From NCBI GenBank assembly GCA_021292105.1, contig CM037869.1, forward strand, positions 32,710,835 through 32,774,834: 64,000 nucleotides of DNA, given 5' to 3'. Of this stretch, positions 34,087-49,000 are shown in pieces. Source of the stretch: Anadara kagoshimensis (lineage: Eukaryota > Mollusca > Bivalvia > Arcoida > Arcidae). Below the pieces are notes generated by a model that saw only the letters and a program-made list of their open reading frames with translations, ran no database searches and was not told the origin of the DNA. Numbering within the stretch: position 1 is the stretch's first letter; each line of letters begins with the position of its first letter. The position numbers and the translations under genes were made by a program.

Positions 34087-37000
34087 GTGAGTTATAAATT
34101 TGAGTAGGTCTTATGTAAAGGTAAAATATATAATATATACTCTATAAAAATCCTCTTCCAGCCAATAAAACCACACCTACAGAAACGGCGACAGACTGGG
34201 CAACAAAGAACATTGTACTGAAACAATTGGTGTACAGACAGGGGCCAGCAGGATAGTGCACTAACCCACAAGTTTTGTGGGACAAAACTATTATTTTTTA
34301 GCCAATGGTATAAGGGCCCTTACAACATAAAAATGACGCAAGTTATTGACTTGCGAATGACATGGTGACCTCCTGACCTATGAACCATAAACCACTACAA
34401 ATCAATACGCGCACTGAAAAATATAGTACATCGACCACGCACTTCATGTCATTAATAAAGAATACACTTTTGATTTTCTATGAATGAAACATAAACTATT
34501 TTCATTTGACTGTTAGAACTTAAGAACAACATAAAATATTGTAATACGTAATAGTTTTAACTAATAACATAACAGTCTGCAACTTTAATCCGCCGAAATT
34601 TGCGTTCAAAAACACGTTTTTCATTCGTCATCAGAGTTGGAATGAATAATGCGAATGCGTTTCATCCTTGGTTCAACGGAATTATTTATATTAATGTCTA
34701 CTGTTCTATGGAATGTTAAATAGGAAAATAGAGATTCGAACGAATGTCTTGATTTGGATAAAGACTGCTTTATATTATGTGTCTCCACATTGGTTGTTTA
34801 CAATGCCGTTGTTTGTAACAGTAGTATATGGACGACGTACTTGTGGTTGTCAAGGTTGACTGTATTGTTTAATTTCATTGTTCTGGTTAGATGTTGCGAT
34901 TGTACGACGGATAGGAGCATGTTTTCGGTTCTAGAAGTGTGATTTGTTAACACTACTGGTAGCATTTTTCTGATGACTCTTTAGTGTTCTTTAGTGTTCT
35001 ATAATTATTTAATGACTGGCTGTTTTTGTGTCGAGATGACAAAAACTTGTAAAGTTTCGAGCACATTACACTTCGTCATCGTTTGCACAAGAGTTTTCCT
35101 GACACTAGTATTTTTAAAGTTTTTATCTGTGGGTAATTCAGCCTTTTTGACCATCGATTTCATTAAGTCATTTAGTTAGTTAATACCCATATGTCTGGGT
35201 GATTATTATTTGTCATATCCGCTAGTAGACTGGATCATCATCTCTTCAGATCAGCTGGCCGTTTAGAACGATTTAATATGTAGGAATATACAGACCAACG
35301 GTCTTGATTGGACATGTCAGCATACATTCTAGGCGGACTTTATATTGGCACCGGTCTGTGTTTTTTAGCCTAGCATGGTAGTCAATATAGTCTAGTACAA
35401 GCTCGGTATCGCGTTTAATATCACAACACCCAATATAATACTGTTTTGCTCCGTAGTAACACGCATACCAAAGTAGTTCATGTTTTTAAACCACAAAGTG
35501 TTAATTTCCTAGTTGGTTTGTTTGATTTAAAATGTTTATATCTTCCTGTGTTAACGGATCAAAACTGTTGGGTTTGTTGCCCCTCCCTTGGCAACGTAAA
35601 TCCTTTTGTTTTGATTTCAAGGATTCTCGAGTGTGTGAAAACTAGAAACTTGAAATGACTGATAAGCCATATCTCAGACAGGCGTGTTAAATAGCGTTTT
35701 ATGGAATCAACCATCCCTCGCAAAGTAGTAGGCTCATATTCAGTGCTGTCTTTTGTACGGACATTCACAATGAAATCTGCTACCAGATTCTAATTCGACG
35801 GGGAGATTTCTCGTATTTTCTCGGGTTTTGATTTTCACACTCCTCGGGTATGTTTTGAGTAGATCTAAATGAGCCAAAGTTTTAAGTTAGTGTGTTTTTG
35901 TTTTGTTTTTGTTTTGTTTTTTTTTGTGTGTTTTGTACAAACTCTGATGAATCGATATTTCCAAATCGTAAGCTGGAATTCATGCTTGATAGAGAGAAGG
36001 TAGCAGACGAGAATACATAGGTCATATTTACAAAAAAAGTAGTTCCGGTTCAGTTCGAGGTCAACAATATTACATGACGAAAAACAACAAAACCACTTGA
36101 TGAAAGAAATATTCCACTGGCTACTTTGATCTTTCATATTAAAGACGAAAGAAAAAGAGAATCTATAACGAGTTCTAGACCGAGATAGGTAATTTCCAGT
36201 CAAGTAGTCAGATATTTTTATCTCGACCGAAGCTCCGCCGAGTACATTTCGATCTGTTTGTAGAGACCTATCTTTTCTATTGCAATATTATATTGAGGAA
36301 ATGCATTGAACATTTTACAAAATTATAAGAATATAGTATTTATTTTTAAAGTACATAAGTTTAAAATGTTAGAATGATTAATCTGTACCTGTATTCCGAA
36401 TAAAACATTATTTACTTTATTTACGTTGCATGTGGTTTTGACTAGATCGAGAAATGTGTTCCATATATCTTTTACATACTGACAATCAATAAATAAGTGT
36501 ACAGTTTCTTTAACTTTTCTACAAATAGTGCAGTTCAGTTTCAAGAAGCTTGCATTTCATTAATCGGCTGATTGTGGTTAATTTTATACTGAAAAGCTTG
36601 AAGTTTTGTATCATTTGTAACCAGAAAACATAATTCGTATGCATTTTTTCATCATCATATTCAATTTCTAATTATTGATGCCAATGTATTGTTCCGATTT
36701 CTTTTATGACTAATTTATCTATATAATATTTGTAAAATATTTTGGAAACGTTATTATTTTCTCTCAGTTCAGTAATAAAACTATTTCTGACTTCTCTAAG
36801 CGGAATTTCTGCACTTGTCCTGTTTTCCGGAATTGCATTAATCAAACTATAATAATTTAAATAAATAACATTAAAATCAACCCAGCTTTAAACTCATAAG
36901 ACATAATATTCCGTTCATCATTTTTAAAATATTTTTCAAATATTATTTTGCCCACAGTTTCCAAAAGACTTGTTATTTATTTTATTGTTAGGATTTAACC

Positions 37001-40000
37001 AGAAATATTATGACATCTTTTAGGGTTCCGGTGAAATTACTTTGTAAATTAGACCATGCAGTGAACACCGATTCCCGGAATTTATTAACCAACGGTATGA
37101 TTGAAGCAAACCCCTCTTTGTGCATATAAAAAACATTATCAGACCCGATCTCTTCCAGATCATCCAGAAGCCGACATTTCCTTGGCGAATGGTAGAGCGG
37201 ATAGAGAAGTAATGTACCCATAAAATCTTTAAAGCATGATAAAAGAACTCGATGTGGAACTTTTAAACCACCTTCATCATAATTTAAAACCAAAATATCT
37301 CGTTTTATTTTATCCACTTTGTCGTTTGATATGAAAGAGAACTGCTATCTATTTATTTCATTTATTATGTAGTCTTGAGGATCTGGAAGATCAGTAAATA
37401 GCTTTACAAGGATAGGTAATGCTAAACTTTTAATCACCGCCTTTTTTCCTAGCAATGATAAACTTCGTAATGACCAATCATTCAGAAGCTTCTTAAAGGA
37501 CTAAAGTTTATCTATATAATTTTCAAGGTAAAAATCTATATCTCACAAATTATATTTTATACCCAAAAGTTTGAAATTTCCTTTTAAATTCCAGTCTATT
37601 TTCCTATCAGTTATAAGTTTATCACCACAACCTCCTTTCATCCCAACCCAAACAGCTTTTGTTTTATCGAAAATAGCTTTTAACCCGAAATAGACATAGA
37701 AGTCATCTACTAAATGTAATGCCTTATTTAGAGTTTTTGGGTCATCGTCAAGTATCCAAACAGTAACATCAGCATATTGATTTATGAAATTTCTGTGTCT
37801 TTGATCTTGATGCAATTTATATCAGTGTCGTTTTTTATTGCTGCACTAAGTACTTCTACTGCCAGAATGGATAGGTATGGAGATAAAGGATCACCCTTTC
37901 CCACTTCATGTTCAATGTTGGAAAAGGGAGAGAAAAACCCATTATTTAGAATTCAACTGTTAGCACTATTATAAAAAGTGTGAAACCATTTAATTAATGA
38001 ATCACCAAAAGTAAAAAGAAAACTTAAACAATCGTTTGATGAAACACCATTCGAGTAAATCACATGCTTTTTTCGAAATCTAAAAGAAGTAAAATTCCCG
38101 AAACACCGACTTTTTCGAAAAGGTAATAATTTCAGCATAAATACATGATTCGTCTTAAATCTTAAATCACTTTTGATATAATTTATTTATTAAAGTTGTT
38201 AAAGGTCATTTTATATAATATAACTTGCTTACTTAATTCTATTATTATATTGTTTGGCTGTCCACGTATTTTGAATTAATCTAAGATGATTTTCAACATA
38301 TTTTACATTACCTAAAAGCACTCCACTCTTTTCGTTCTTATTTTGTTTATTTGTATTGGTTGCGTAAATATATACTTACTCGCTATAAATTTCTATATCT
38401 AATTTTCTATAGTTAGAAATATGATACTTAATGACCGTTTTTTCGTATATAGTTATGTATGATGTAATCAGCATTTACTCTATTATGGTAACATTTGTAT
38501 TTTTTCTTACAGTGAACCTTGCCTTTAACAAAAATACAAGACAGAGTTCACAACTTAATGTAAATACCCCATCCTCAAAAGCGGTAGATGGAGTTAAAGG
38601 AGATTGTTATTGGTCTGGGTTTTCACATACACATGATGGGACACATGAATGGTGGCAAGTAGACTTGGGGGAAGTGTTCGAAATAAAGAGGATACAAATA
38701 TACTACAGACGAAAATGTAAATATTTTTCACAAATACCTGATTTATTGTTTTGCAATTCGATTAATGTCATACAATAAAAGCCCGTTATGCTGTAAACTA
38801 AATTATAAAATATGAAGTATTTTTTCTATTTCATATCAGTTTTGCAATAATTAATTCCAGTAGGTAATAAGAAATCAAGTGGTTCAAACTACTGGAGTGT
38901 ATGGATCGAGCGGACAATACACAAAATGCCATTGAACCGAGCAAGCAATACACAAAGAGTTACGTTCTTTTAACAAAACGCTTCTATCAGCATAATTAAT
39001 GAAAAAGTAAACAATGTCCAGATTTGCAATGTCATTTGAAGAATATATGAACAAAATGTTAATTAATAAAAACAAAAGCTACGTAATATGTTATAAGTTT
39101 ATTTTTATAAATATTGCCAAATACACATTTATTTAATAGAGTTGCTTATACATCTATTTGCATTTAAATTGTCCTTACCCGTCGATTAATTATTAGGAAT
39201 TATTGCAAGTGAAATTGTAAATATGCTTTTTCGTATCAAGGTATATTTTTCTATATTTTATGCTTAATTTAATATTTAATAAGAAAACGAAATTTTGCTG
39301 TGTCTGTGTCAAGGTACTTATGCTTGGTTAAATGAAATAAAAGCTTTAGATACTTATGTGCATGACACTGTCAAGATTTATGGACTGTCCTCGAGCCAGC
39401 ATAAAAATAAATATTGATTTAACATGCATAGTCAACATCGGTATTGTCTGGAGACTGAACCATGCGTCATAACCTGCATTGTCCGTTTTGTGATCTTATA
39501 GTCATTTCATAAATATATAACTTCCCGCGCAAAGGTCGGATATTATGAAACCACCGAAATTTGACCTCATGAAATCAAGTACATACACATGTCTTTTCAT
39601 AATTTACTTTATTATTTTTAAGTGTTTTAGCTGTTTAGTTTAAATAAACTCAATGCTGAATTTTGCATATTGTGCATTACTTTTTTCTCACTGAATTAGA
39701 ATTTTTTATGCCAAGTCGGTAATTTCCACAAATACCGTCTTTAAACCCATAGCAGAACATTATGAAGTAGAATTTATCTATAAGACTTTAGAATTATATA
39801 CCGAATAAAGAACAGATGTTTATTTTTAATTTAGCGATTCGAAATTATTAATAACACATTTTTTTTATTTCTTAACGACAATCAATTTTTTCTCGAGAAC
39901 GATTGCCATTTTTCGACGATTTTGGACACTTTTTGTGTACAGAAAGTTACCACGTGATATTTTGTAAAATAGAAGTCACGTGACAAACACTACGTTATAA

Positions 40001-43000
40001 ACACGTGATTTATGACGTATCAGTTCTCTTCTCGTTCACTCAAGAGGGAGGATGTACTTTTTTGCACTAACAAAATAATTTCTAAATGAATAAAGGATAA
40101 ATTAAAAGATTTTATAGACTCTGTAAACAACAGAATCAACAATCTTGAAAGTAAGTTGGAGTTGGAGTTGGCAATACAAAGACTCAGTTTTTCCTCTAAT
40201 CCATTAATTTCACCGCAATCTCGTGGGGGTTTCGTGTCGTCAGACAACCCACGTTGTAGCCACGTATTGCCCCCGGTTCCGCAGCACATTCTGCCACCGG
40301 GTCTATTGCTGATATCCATGGGGATTTTGCTGCGCTCATTTGTCACGCTCAGATTTTTAATGTAAATATTACAGGACGAATATGATACCATTTTGGTAAA
40401 TGGACAATTTGATACATCTACGTCGAGAATATTTCGAGCCCTACAGAAAAAACACTTCAGGTCTCAATTCAGATTCACTTGAAACCTTAAGATCCGCGGC
40501 CACGTTATCAGCTGGTAGACAGTGTGGAGACGTATTCGGTGGTTTTGCTTAACGCCAATTCCCATCATCTGGGCGTGGTGGTAACCAAACGGACGACGTT
40601 ACGTTAAATACTCCAGACGATTAGTTATTATAATTATTATCCAGTTTTTGTACATTCCCCAGATATATATATATATATTGATTAGGTAATAAAACAGTTG
40701 GTTGATGGATGTTATTAATATTAGTTGCCCCTTGGAATTGGGGATAGCCTGTATATTACTGTTACTTAAGGCCCTACGGCTTCGAGTAACAGGTCATCCT
40801 TGATATCACAGGGCAATAGATTTGTCTGTTTAAAAAACAGCTATAAAATAGCTGTGCCCTAGAATTTAATTCAAACATAGGAAAATTAAAATAGATATTT
40901 TGAAAAATTACAAACCATAATAGCTGCAGACATGGGGCGAATTACATTGCAATGTAATGCATTACATTACAATTACTTTGACAAAAGTAGCATTATATTA
41001 AAATTACATGTATTTTGGAAAGTAATGCATTACATTAAATTACTTTACCAAAGCAATGCATTATATTACACATTACATTTCATAAATTTTATATGAAAAA
41101 GAATTCAAACATGTAAATGAGAGATATTTCCGATTCAGAATTTTAAATTGAAATTTTGGGTTCTTTTTTATGAAGTTCTTAATACTAATTTGTATATATT
41201 CAATAAGTGCATGTATAGATTCTTTTTGCTTTGGGTCATTCAACTGATATTTCTGCTGTTTACCAGTAGGTTTTACAAAATTTGTCAAATTGATTGTTCA
41301 TCTATGTCAGGCTTTTTATTATCCAAATATACATTTCTGTTTTAACTCTTAAAAATTAAGAAAATAAACCAGAGCTGCTGTAAGGAATTTTTTTATATTA
41401 TATGTTTTTATTTTTTACTTATTTTATTCACTGAATGTTTCTTAATTACCATTAAATCAAAACAGTAAAAGGAGTTGATAGGTATACAAGCTAATTAGTG
41501 GTATTGTCCGGTGTTGATTATAAACCATACTTAACAAATAACTTCTTTAATCATTAAAGATAGGTTTTCATAATAGCATATAAAAAGAATTACAAAAAAA
41601 CAATTTCTGGTAAAAATAAGATTGTTTTAATCACAGGTTATCAGTTAAAGCAAAATTACAAATTATTGTATTTACTGAAACTTATTTTTAGATAGGTTGC
41701 AAATTTTGATGTGATCTTTAGACTTCTCGATATTACTAAAACAGCATTTGCATTTTGCTTTAAAATGTATTTTTATCCTTTACATTTGTTGGAAATTCAA
41801 AATGATCTGAAGTATACTAACTTTTTAGCATTGTATATAGTTTTAGTATTAAGGTTAAATGAAATAAATCATTTGTTTTACAACAGTTCAAAGTTGAATT
41901 TTTCTAGACATCGATTTTCATATTTTATATTAGGGAAACAGGTAGCCTGTAGGTACTTACTAGCCCTGAATTGTAATGGTAATAATATCTTAACATTTAA
42001 TACAGAGAAGTAATGCCATGTAATGCTTAAATTACATGCATTTTTGTCTATGTAATGCATTACATTACAATTACATGTAATGCAAAAATTAGGGCATTAC
42101 ACATTACTTGCATTACTTGGGAAAAATATAATGCATTACAGAGCATTACAATTACAAATTAGCATTACCACATGCCTGAATAGCTGTGATGTCAATGTAA
42201 ATACTGAAAACAGAGAAATATAAAATATTGTAACTATTTTACATGAATTTTATTAACAGTTTTAAATCGTCTGGATGGTTATGCTATCAATATAACACAA
42301 TTACTCAATCCGTTAGAAACATGGCAATGCTACAAAGATACAGAAAATGGATGGCCAATAAATTTGACACCATTACATAATTGTTCGAGTCTTGGACGAT
42401 ACGTTAAATTTTCCAGGGAAAGGTCAACGTCAGATTCAAAAGGAGATAAAGCAGTTATAAATCTCTGTGAATTGGAAGTATACGGTAAGGTTGACTGTTA
42501 AACAATTTGTTCAACCATTTTAGTTCAGTTTTTATTAATCAATTAATTACAGGAATATGTCTAATATACAGCATCGTAATTAATTACAGCCTTCATATTA
42601 TTGGTATGTGTCAATTCGATGGAAATTCCATTTAAAGAAATTATAAATTATACCAGTGTTAATTTTACAGCACAAGACCGTTTCGAAAATATTGCCTTAT
42701 CGGAGAGAAATTGTGAAACCGTGTTTTTCTTTAAGCGTTTGGAAAAACAGAGGATCAAATTAACGCAGTAAATACTTTGCATGAAGGAGTATACCTCAAG
42801 CAGCTTACTTCGATGTTTAAAGTTCCCAAAGTAGGAACAAGCGTTGCAATCATTTGAAGATGGACGATTCAAATGTAACTGAAATATTTGTTAAATTTGA
42901 ACAATATCCAGCATTAATTAATATAGGTTCTATAGTAAATGCCATTTTTACACTTTAAATCTAAACCTGTTATTAATGGTTTCAAACATCTCTAGCAGGT

Positions 43001-46000
43001 GAAATAGAGGGTGTTATTATCAGTTCGTAGGCAGAGTTAATTTTAATTCTAGTTTTCGTGGTTCATGACAATTAGAAACCAAAATGTTTTGTAGGCAAAA
43101 ATTTTAGCCGTATGTGCTATCATTGATCATGCCAAATATTAATATAAAATACGAGTGTATCAGGTTTATGATGTTAATTGTGAGGGCTAGTACATATTCT
43201 TTTGTTCTGAATGAACAAGGTAGATGTTTAAATAATAGCTCGTAGAAATTATAGACTGGCACATTACAAAATGCAAACAAATTATTATTATACAGTTATT
43301 GAGGTCAATGTAGTTGTAATCTAGAATCAATCTAAAATTACCTACCTAGATGCCGATTACGGATTGCTAAAAGCAGGTGTTATGTATTGTTTAAGAGAAT
43401 CCACTGGGCCTTTTTTCGTATTCGGCTTTCGGCTTTCAAATTATTTCAACTTGCCGAATGTAGATTTTTTTCACCTACCACTCCAATGTCTTAAATTCCT
43501 TTAGGAAATCACCGCTTCGATAAGCGTGAAAAATCCCTATCGAGATATAACACAGCATTTCTCCTCACCAATTATCGGATCGTTCTCATCACAGTGTTAT
43601 TAAAGTGATATGTTTGAAAATTAATAAATACCAAATTGCAGAGCATTAATTATATAATTGCTTGTGCCGTTTTTTTTATTTCTATCAATATATTCTATTG
43701 TCAGGATGCCCACAAGGTCGTTATGGAAATGAAAACTGTAATTCCGAATGCAGTGTTGGTTGTGTTAAATCTAGATGTGATCCAGATAATGGACAGTGTA
43801 ACTGTAGCAGTGGTTGGTCAGGAGTCAAATGTGATCACATTCGTAAGTAATCGATACAACTATTTATGCACTTAAAGTTTAAATGTTTTTTATTTGTTTT
43901 TAATATTAGACGTCGACCAATTTAAATGATAAAAATTTCATGTACCTCTCATGAAAAAAGACGGCTTCTTCATCACTTTTCGAAACGGGGATTTTAATAT
44001 ACGATCGATAAGTTTTTTCTATCTCTTGATTAGTTGTAAAAACTTTCAAAAACACGATAACATAACTAATATGTTGGTAGCTTAACGTAAGGTAACTACA
44101 CTACTTGAACTCTAATGATTTTCTACAATAATATGTATTTTTTCATTGTCGGAAATATACTATTATGTAAATTAGCTTTTAGTTAAAATCTTAAATTCCT
44201 GAAAAACTAAGGGTATATTTTCAACATCTTGAAATATATCCCGGAACAACCTTCTGGTGCTGTAAAATTAAAACCGGTATAATATATAATTCACAATGTT
44301 TTTTCTTTCTGAATAAAATTGCTTTATTAAAGTCGCGTTAGATTATTTATCATTAAATTTCAACATAACGAGAAGCATACAATGACCAATATTATTAGGG
44401 TATACAGTCAAACCTGTCTATAAAGGCCACCCAGGGAACCAGTAAAAGTGGCCTTTATGGACAGGTGGCCTTTATAAAACAGTTCAAATAATATGAATAA
44501 AGAACAGTTGGGATACAGTTCTACTGGCCTTTTTAAGCAGGTGGCCCTTATATAGAGATGGCCTTTAAGGCAGGTTGGACTGTACATAATTTATGTTACT
44601 CGCTATAGGCAAAGAATTATTTAACTATACCACAAGAGAATAAACGTTTAATGAACTACATGCAAATATTTTGGTATTTTCTATTACCCGGTTTTTTTGG
44701 CATGTCTTTGTTTACTTTTGTTACATTATTGATAATAAAGTTTTGCAGGTTTTGCGACTTTTTAAAATATACATATTGATAATTTATATTGCATTAATTT
44801 TCTTATTTTGTATTTTTGAATCTGAATTAAAATCTACTTAATTTTATTCTTCTTCACACAAAAAAGACAGGTCAGATAAACACGCTAGACAGTGTCTCAA
44901 CACTGACATTGATTTGGTAAACCGACAAAGAGCTAGTTATTAAGACACTACTGTCACATTTCTTTCAAGCTCCTCACATACAGAAAATACTTAATGTACA
45001 TGTATTTCTTTCCCAGTCAGAAGTCGCATGTCGAGACCTATTTGCAATTTATTTTTTGCTAAAAATATAGCCAGTTTGAAAAAAATTTCATACTTTAATA
45101 TGCTTTCGGACTGTTTAATTTTTATCACAAAATTAATATGGTGTTATTGTATTATATAATATTCATTAACACATTAAATGTTTTACTTGTAGAGTGTAAC
45201 ACTGGTAGTTATTTGCAAGATGACAGGTGTGTTTTCTGTCCAAATGGATGCTTCGACAGTAATTGCAAATCAGGGACTGGTGAATGTGCCAACGGGTGTA
45301 AACCGTCGTTTTATGGAACAGTTTGCAATTTGACTTGTGCCCAAAATTGTTACAACTCATTATGTGCGAGAGACAGTGGTCAATGTATTGGTTGTGAAGT
45401 CGGTTTTTATGGCAACGAATGCCATAAAATATGCCATTGGAATTGCAAAGATAACATTTGTAAACAGGATGACGGATACTGTAAAAATTGTAACCATCCA
45501 TATAAAGGAAACACATGTACAGGTAATACTGATAAAATCTACTGGATTATCCAGAATAACTATTTTTTATATTACTAACCATGTATTTTCATAGTGGCCC
45601 AGTTATTTGGCCTAGGGGTGTCCTATTGGACTGAGGCTGAAGGCCAAGGGCCAATGTGATACATCCAAGCCAAAAACTGGATCAATATGAAAATACCTGA
45701 TTAATGATAATATTATTAATAAACTTTTCATACTCTCAATATATTTATCAGTATCTTCGACTGTTACATCAACAAATCTGCTAGTTTTTTGCAAGTGTTG
45801 ATTGGTATCGGTCTCGATATCCAGAAAAATGTTTTCTAAGTCAGGATCTTCAATTTCTATCATCATTTCTAAGGACGGTAGGTCATGCGATAAAATACCA
45901 AGCATGCCTTCCAAAGAACAAACATATTTTTTGACATTCGTTGCTTCACGTTGTTTTCTGATTGATCGTAATCACAGTGAAACTAACCGCGTCAAAAAAA

Positions 46001-49000
46001 ACGCTTACAAGACGTACTTGAGACGTGTGTAGATTTGTGTACATTTTGAGGGATTTTTTTAATTGATAATATTTTTTTTAAAAAGCAACTTTTCCACATA
46101 AAATAAGCATATTTTTAAATATGCACCTACCCCTATTAGATTTTCTGAAGCGCTATGTGGTCAGCAATATTTGCATGCACCCATATTGGCTCAGTTTTGT
46201 TTCATATTGGCCCAGTTAACCCCATATTGGCCCAGTATTTTTTAATTAATTGGCAAGGCAGAATTTACGTATTATATCAATAACACAATTTCTTAATTAA
46301 TAATATTAGTAAACAGTGTGTTGGTGATCTAATATGGTTTATAGAGGTCCTGTTAAGATAATTTTGGTCACTAAGACACACACTATGTAACGACTATATC
46401 CTACCGGTCACTCTAAAGAACTACAATGGATGCATGTACATAACCATTCACGGAGATGGATACTTGAGAGTAGATCAAGTAGAAACTACTGGATGTTGTT
46501 GTAACCTATATTTTTCGTTACTTAAACAAACTATATTTACCCTTTATACAAAGAAAGCAATTGAATCAATCAGTCATCCCTGACAATTGCATATTTTGTT
46601 TCAATATCACCACATCTTGACTACTGTACGTATTTGCCTTAAACGTTTATGCTAAATATGGCGTGTTTGCTACCAAGTGGCCGCCATTTATGTTGGTCAG
46701 GGGAAATACTTTCATACTGACTCAATAAGAAACCATGCATGACTCGATAAAGGTTATATTACGTCACCACGTGACCATCATTGTCAATGATATCCACAGA
46801 AACTAGTAAGAGTTAGGATATTATCATTCATAATTAATTTTTATAGTCCATGTGTTTAACCATTCGTATATGTGTCTTATACTTTTATGACGTGTAACTT
46901 ATAACAATGAATTTTGTTTACTTACATAGTTTAAAGGTAACAGTGAACTATTAACACTTAGGAATATTTGTCGAATCTTACTTAAAGCGTATGTTTTTTT
47001 TCTCTTTACAATACCTGTGACGGAATAGTAGTATATCAGTTTTCTGTTGTAAATTATTTCCGTTCAATTAATGTTTTGTAGAGTGTGTTGTTGGATACTA
47101 TGGCGATAAATGTACAAACTGTTCCGATGGATGTTTGGATAGGAAATGTGACCAAATAAATGGACATTGTACCTGTAAAGAGTCGTTCTTTGGAAACACG
47201 TGTAACCAGTCCTGTCCAGAAAACTGTAAACACAACAGGTGCAATACGATTACTGGTGATTGTGTTGAAGGCTGTAAAAAACTATTTGTTATAGGCAAAA
47301 AATGCAATGGTAAATATTTAATATTAAACGTTATCTTCTAGTCGAATGTCCGATACAACATGCACTTGTGATATTGCTATTTTTTGTTAGAGGATATGTT
47401 ACTATTTCTTAGCACGTGGCAAAAAAAATCTCTTCCAATGTATTTTTTTTTTTTTTTTTGCAGAATGTGCCGTTGGAACGTATGGTGAAAACTGTGATAA
47501 AGAATGCCCGTCAAATTGTTTCTTAACTAAGTGTAATAGAATGGACGGATCGTGTGCGGCTGGGTGTACACATAAGAATATGATTGGCAACACATGTGAC
47601 GGTATTGTGATTTGGCAATCTATAATAGCAATAGCTTTTTGTCAAATGTATACCTTATTAATGATTCTATTTTAGTTATAAACGGTCTCTCAATTCCTAA
47701 ACTTTATTCGTTCATTAATAACAACATTTAATCATACTATTTTTAAATTATACAAATCCATAATGAATATTTACTATTGTTTTTTTGTCTGTTAATGTCT
47801 CCCTATTGATGAGCATGACAAGTTTTTGTTTAGTCCAATATAGACAACCTCCGTCATTAACATACCTATTTATCGTCCTACTTTGTATTTAATAACTCGT
47901 TTGTTAAGATCGCCATGTAATTGTTTTTTATAATTTAAATCCACACAATATATCAATAAATGATATACTATGTAAATAGTTAAAAGTACTTTGTAATTTC
48001 GAAACAAATACCTGACATTAGTTTATCTAAAAAAGAAACATGTTAAGTGAAATGAAAAAACAATGCAAAATAAGATAAACATGTATGCATATGACAAGAC
48101 CCGTTGACAATTAAACGCAACTCTGGAAGCCAACTACGTGTTTTTGCAAAATTATGTTCAATAACGTGGATAAAATAGTCTCAACCACGTGGATCCATAA
48201 CGCTTTAGAAAATTTACAAAATTATTTAGAAAATATAATTTTCTTTATATTAAGCATGAATGCGCTAACCACACGTCATGTTTATGTTATCAATATTGTT
48301 TATAAATGTGATGTCTGTGTGTAGGATTACCCTGGATATATTTGACGTCCCATATTTTTATGTTATTTTTTTCTCAATTTTGATTACACACGTGGGTGTA
48401 GCTAGATTCACAGGAGGTGCTGAACTTTCCGAAAAACCCAGTCCCACTTTCATGGTGGATGTTCACGTGTTTAACTTCATTTGTCAGTTTTACCTTTTAC
48501 TTTACTTTCAATAAGTATTGTGATTTGGACATGAATTGGTATGTTTGTTTTTTTTTTATTGCTTGAGGTTAACGTTTTTCAATATTTTACATTTGATTTC
48601 TAAAATTCTTAAATGGAAGTAAAATTATTGTAATATGAAGGTTATTAATTATTATAGCTTTTATTATAGCACATCAATTTGTTGTAAATGATAGCCGATT
48701 AATTTCACTCCAAAGTATAAATTTGAATTAGGAAGATATCAGGATATTCTGTTGCACCTTTTTCAATCCGTATAACTTTACACAGTTTGCTGTTTAAGAA
48801 TACTTTACATAGTATAACCAACATATATATGTGTAATAAAAGTATCATTCTTTCCGTGATTGAAAAATAGCGTGTTACGTAATCACAATTTTTCAGTGCT
48901 AATGTTTATTAAGTATCATATAATCGTATTTGAATAAATACAGGAATGATTTCTGCCGTAAAGAATTCGACGTTTTATCTCCAACAATAGGAACATTATA

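Noticed and set aside
35865..36203. 112-codon minus-strand frame ending in a KNKTKTKQK run
   Set aside because: It is produced by the TTTTGTTTTG low-complexity stretch at about 35888-35925. No domain similarity.
40020..40391. 123-codon minus-strand frame
   Set aside because: No recognisable motif. It overlaps the compositionally distinct segment at 39960-40880 and may be part of a decayed element, but it cannot be supported as a gene.
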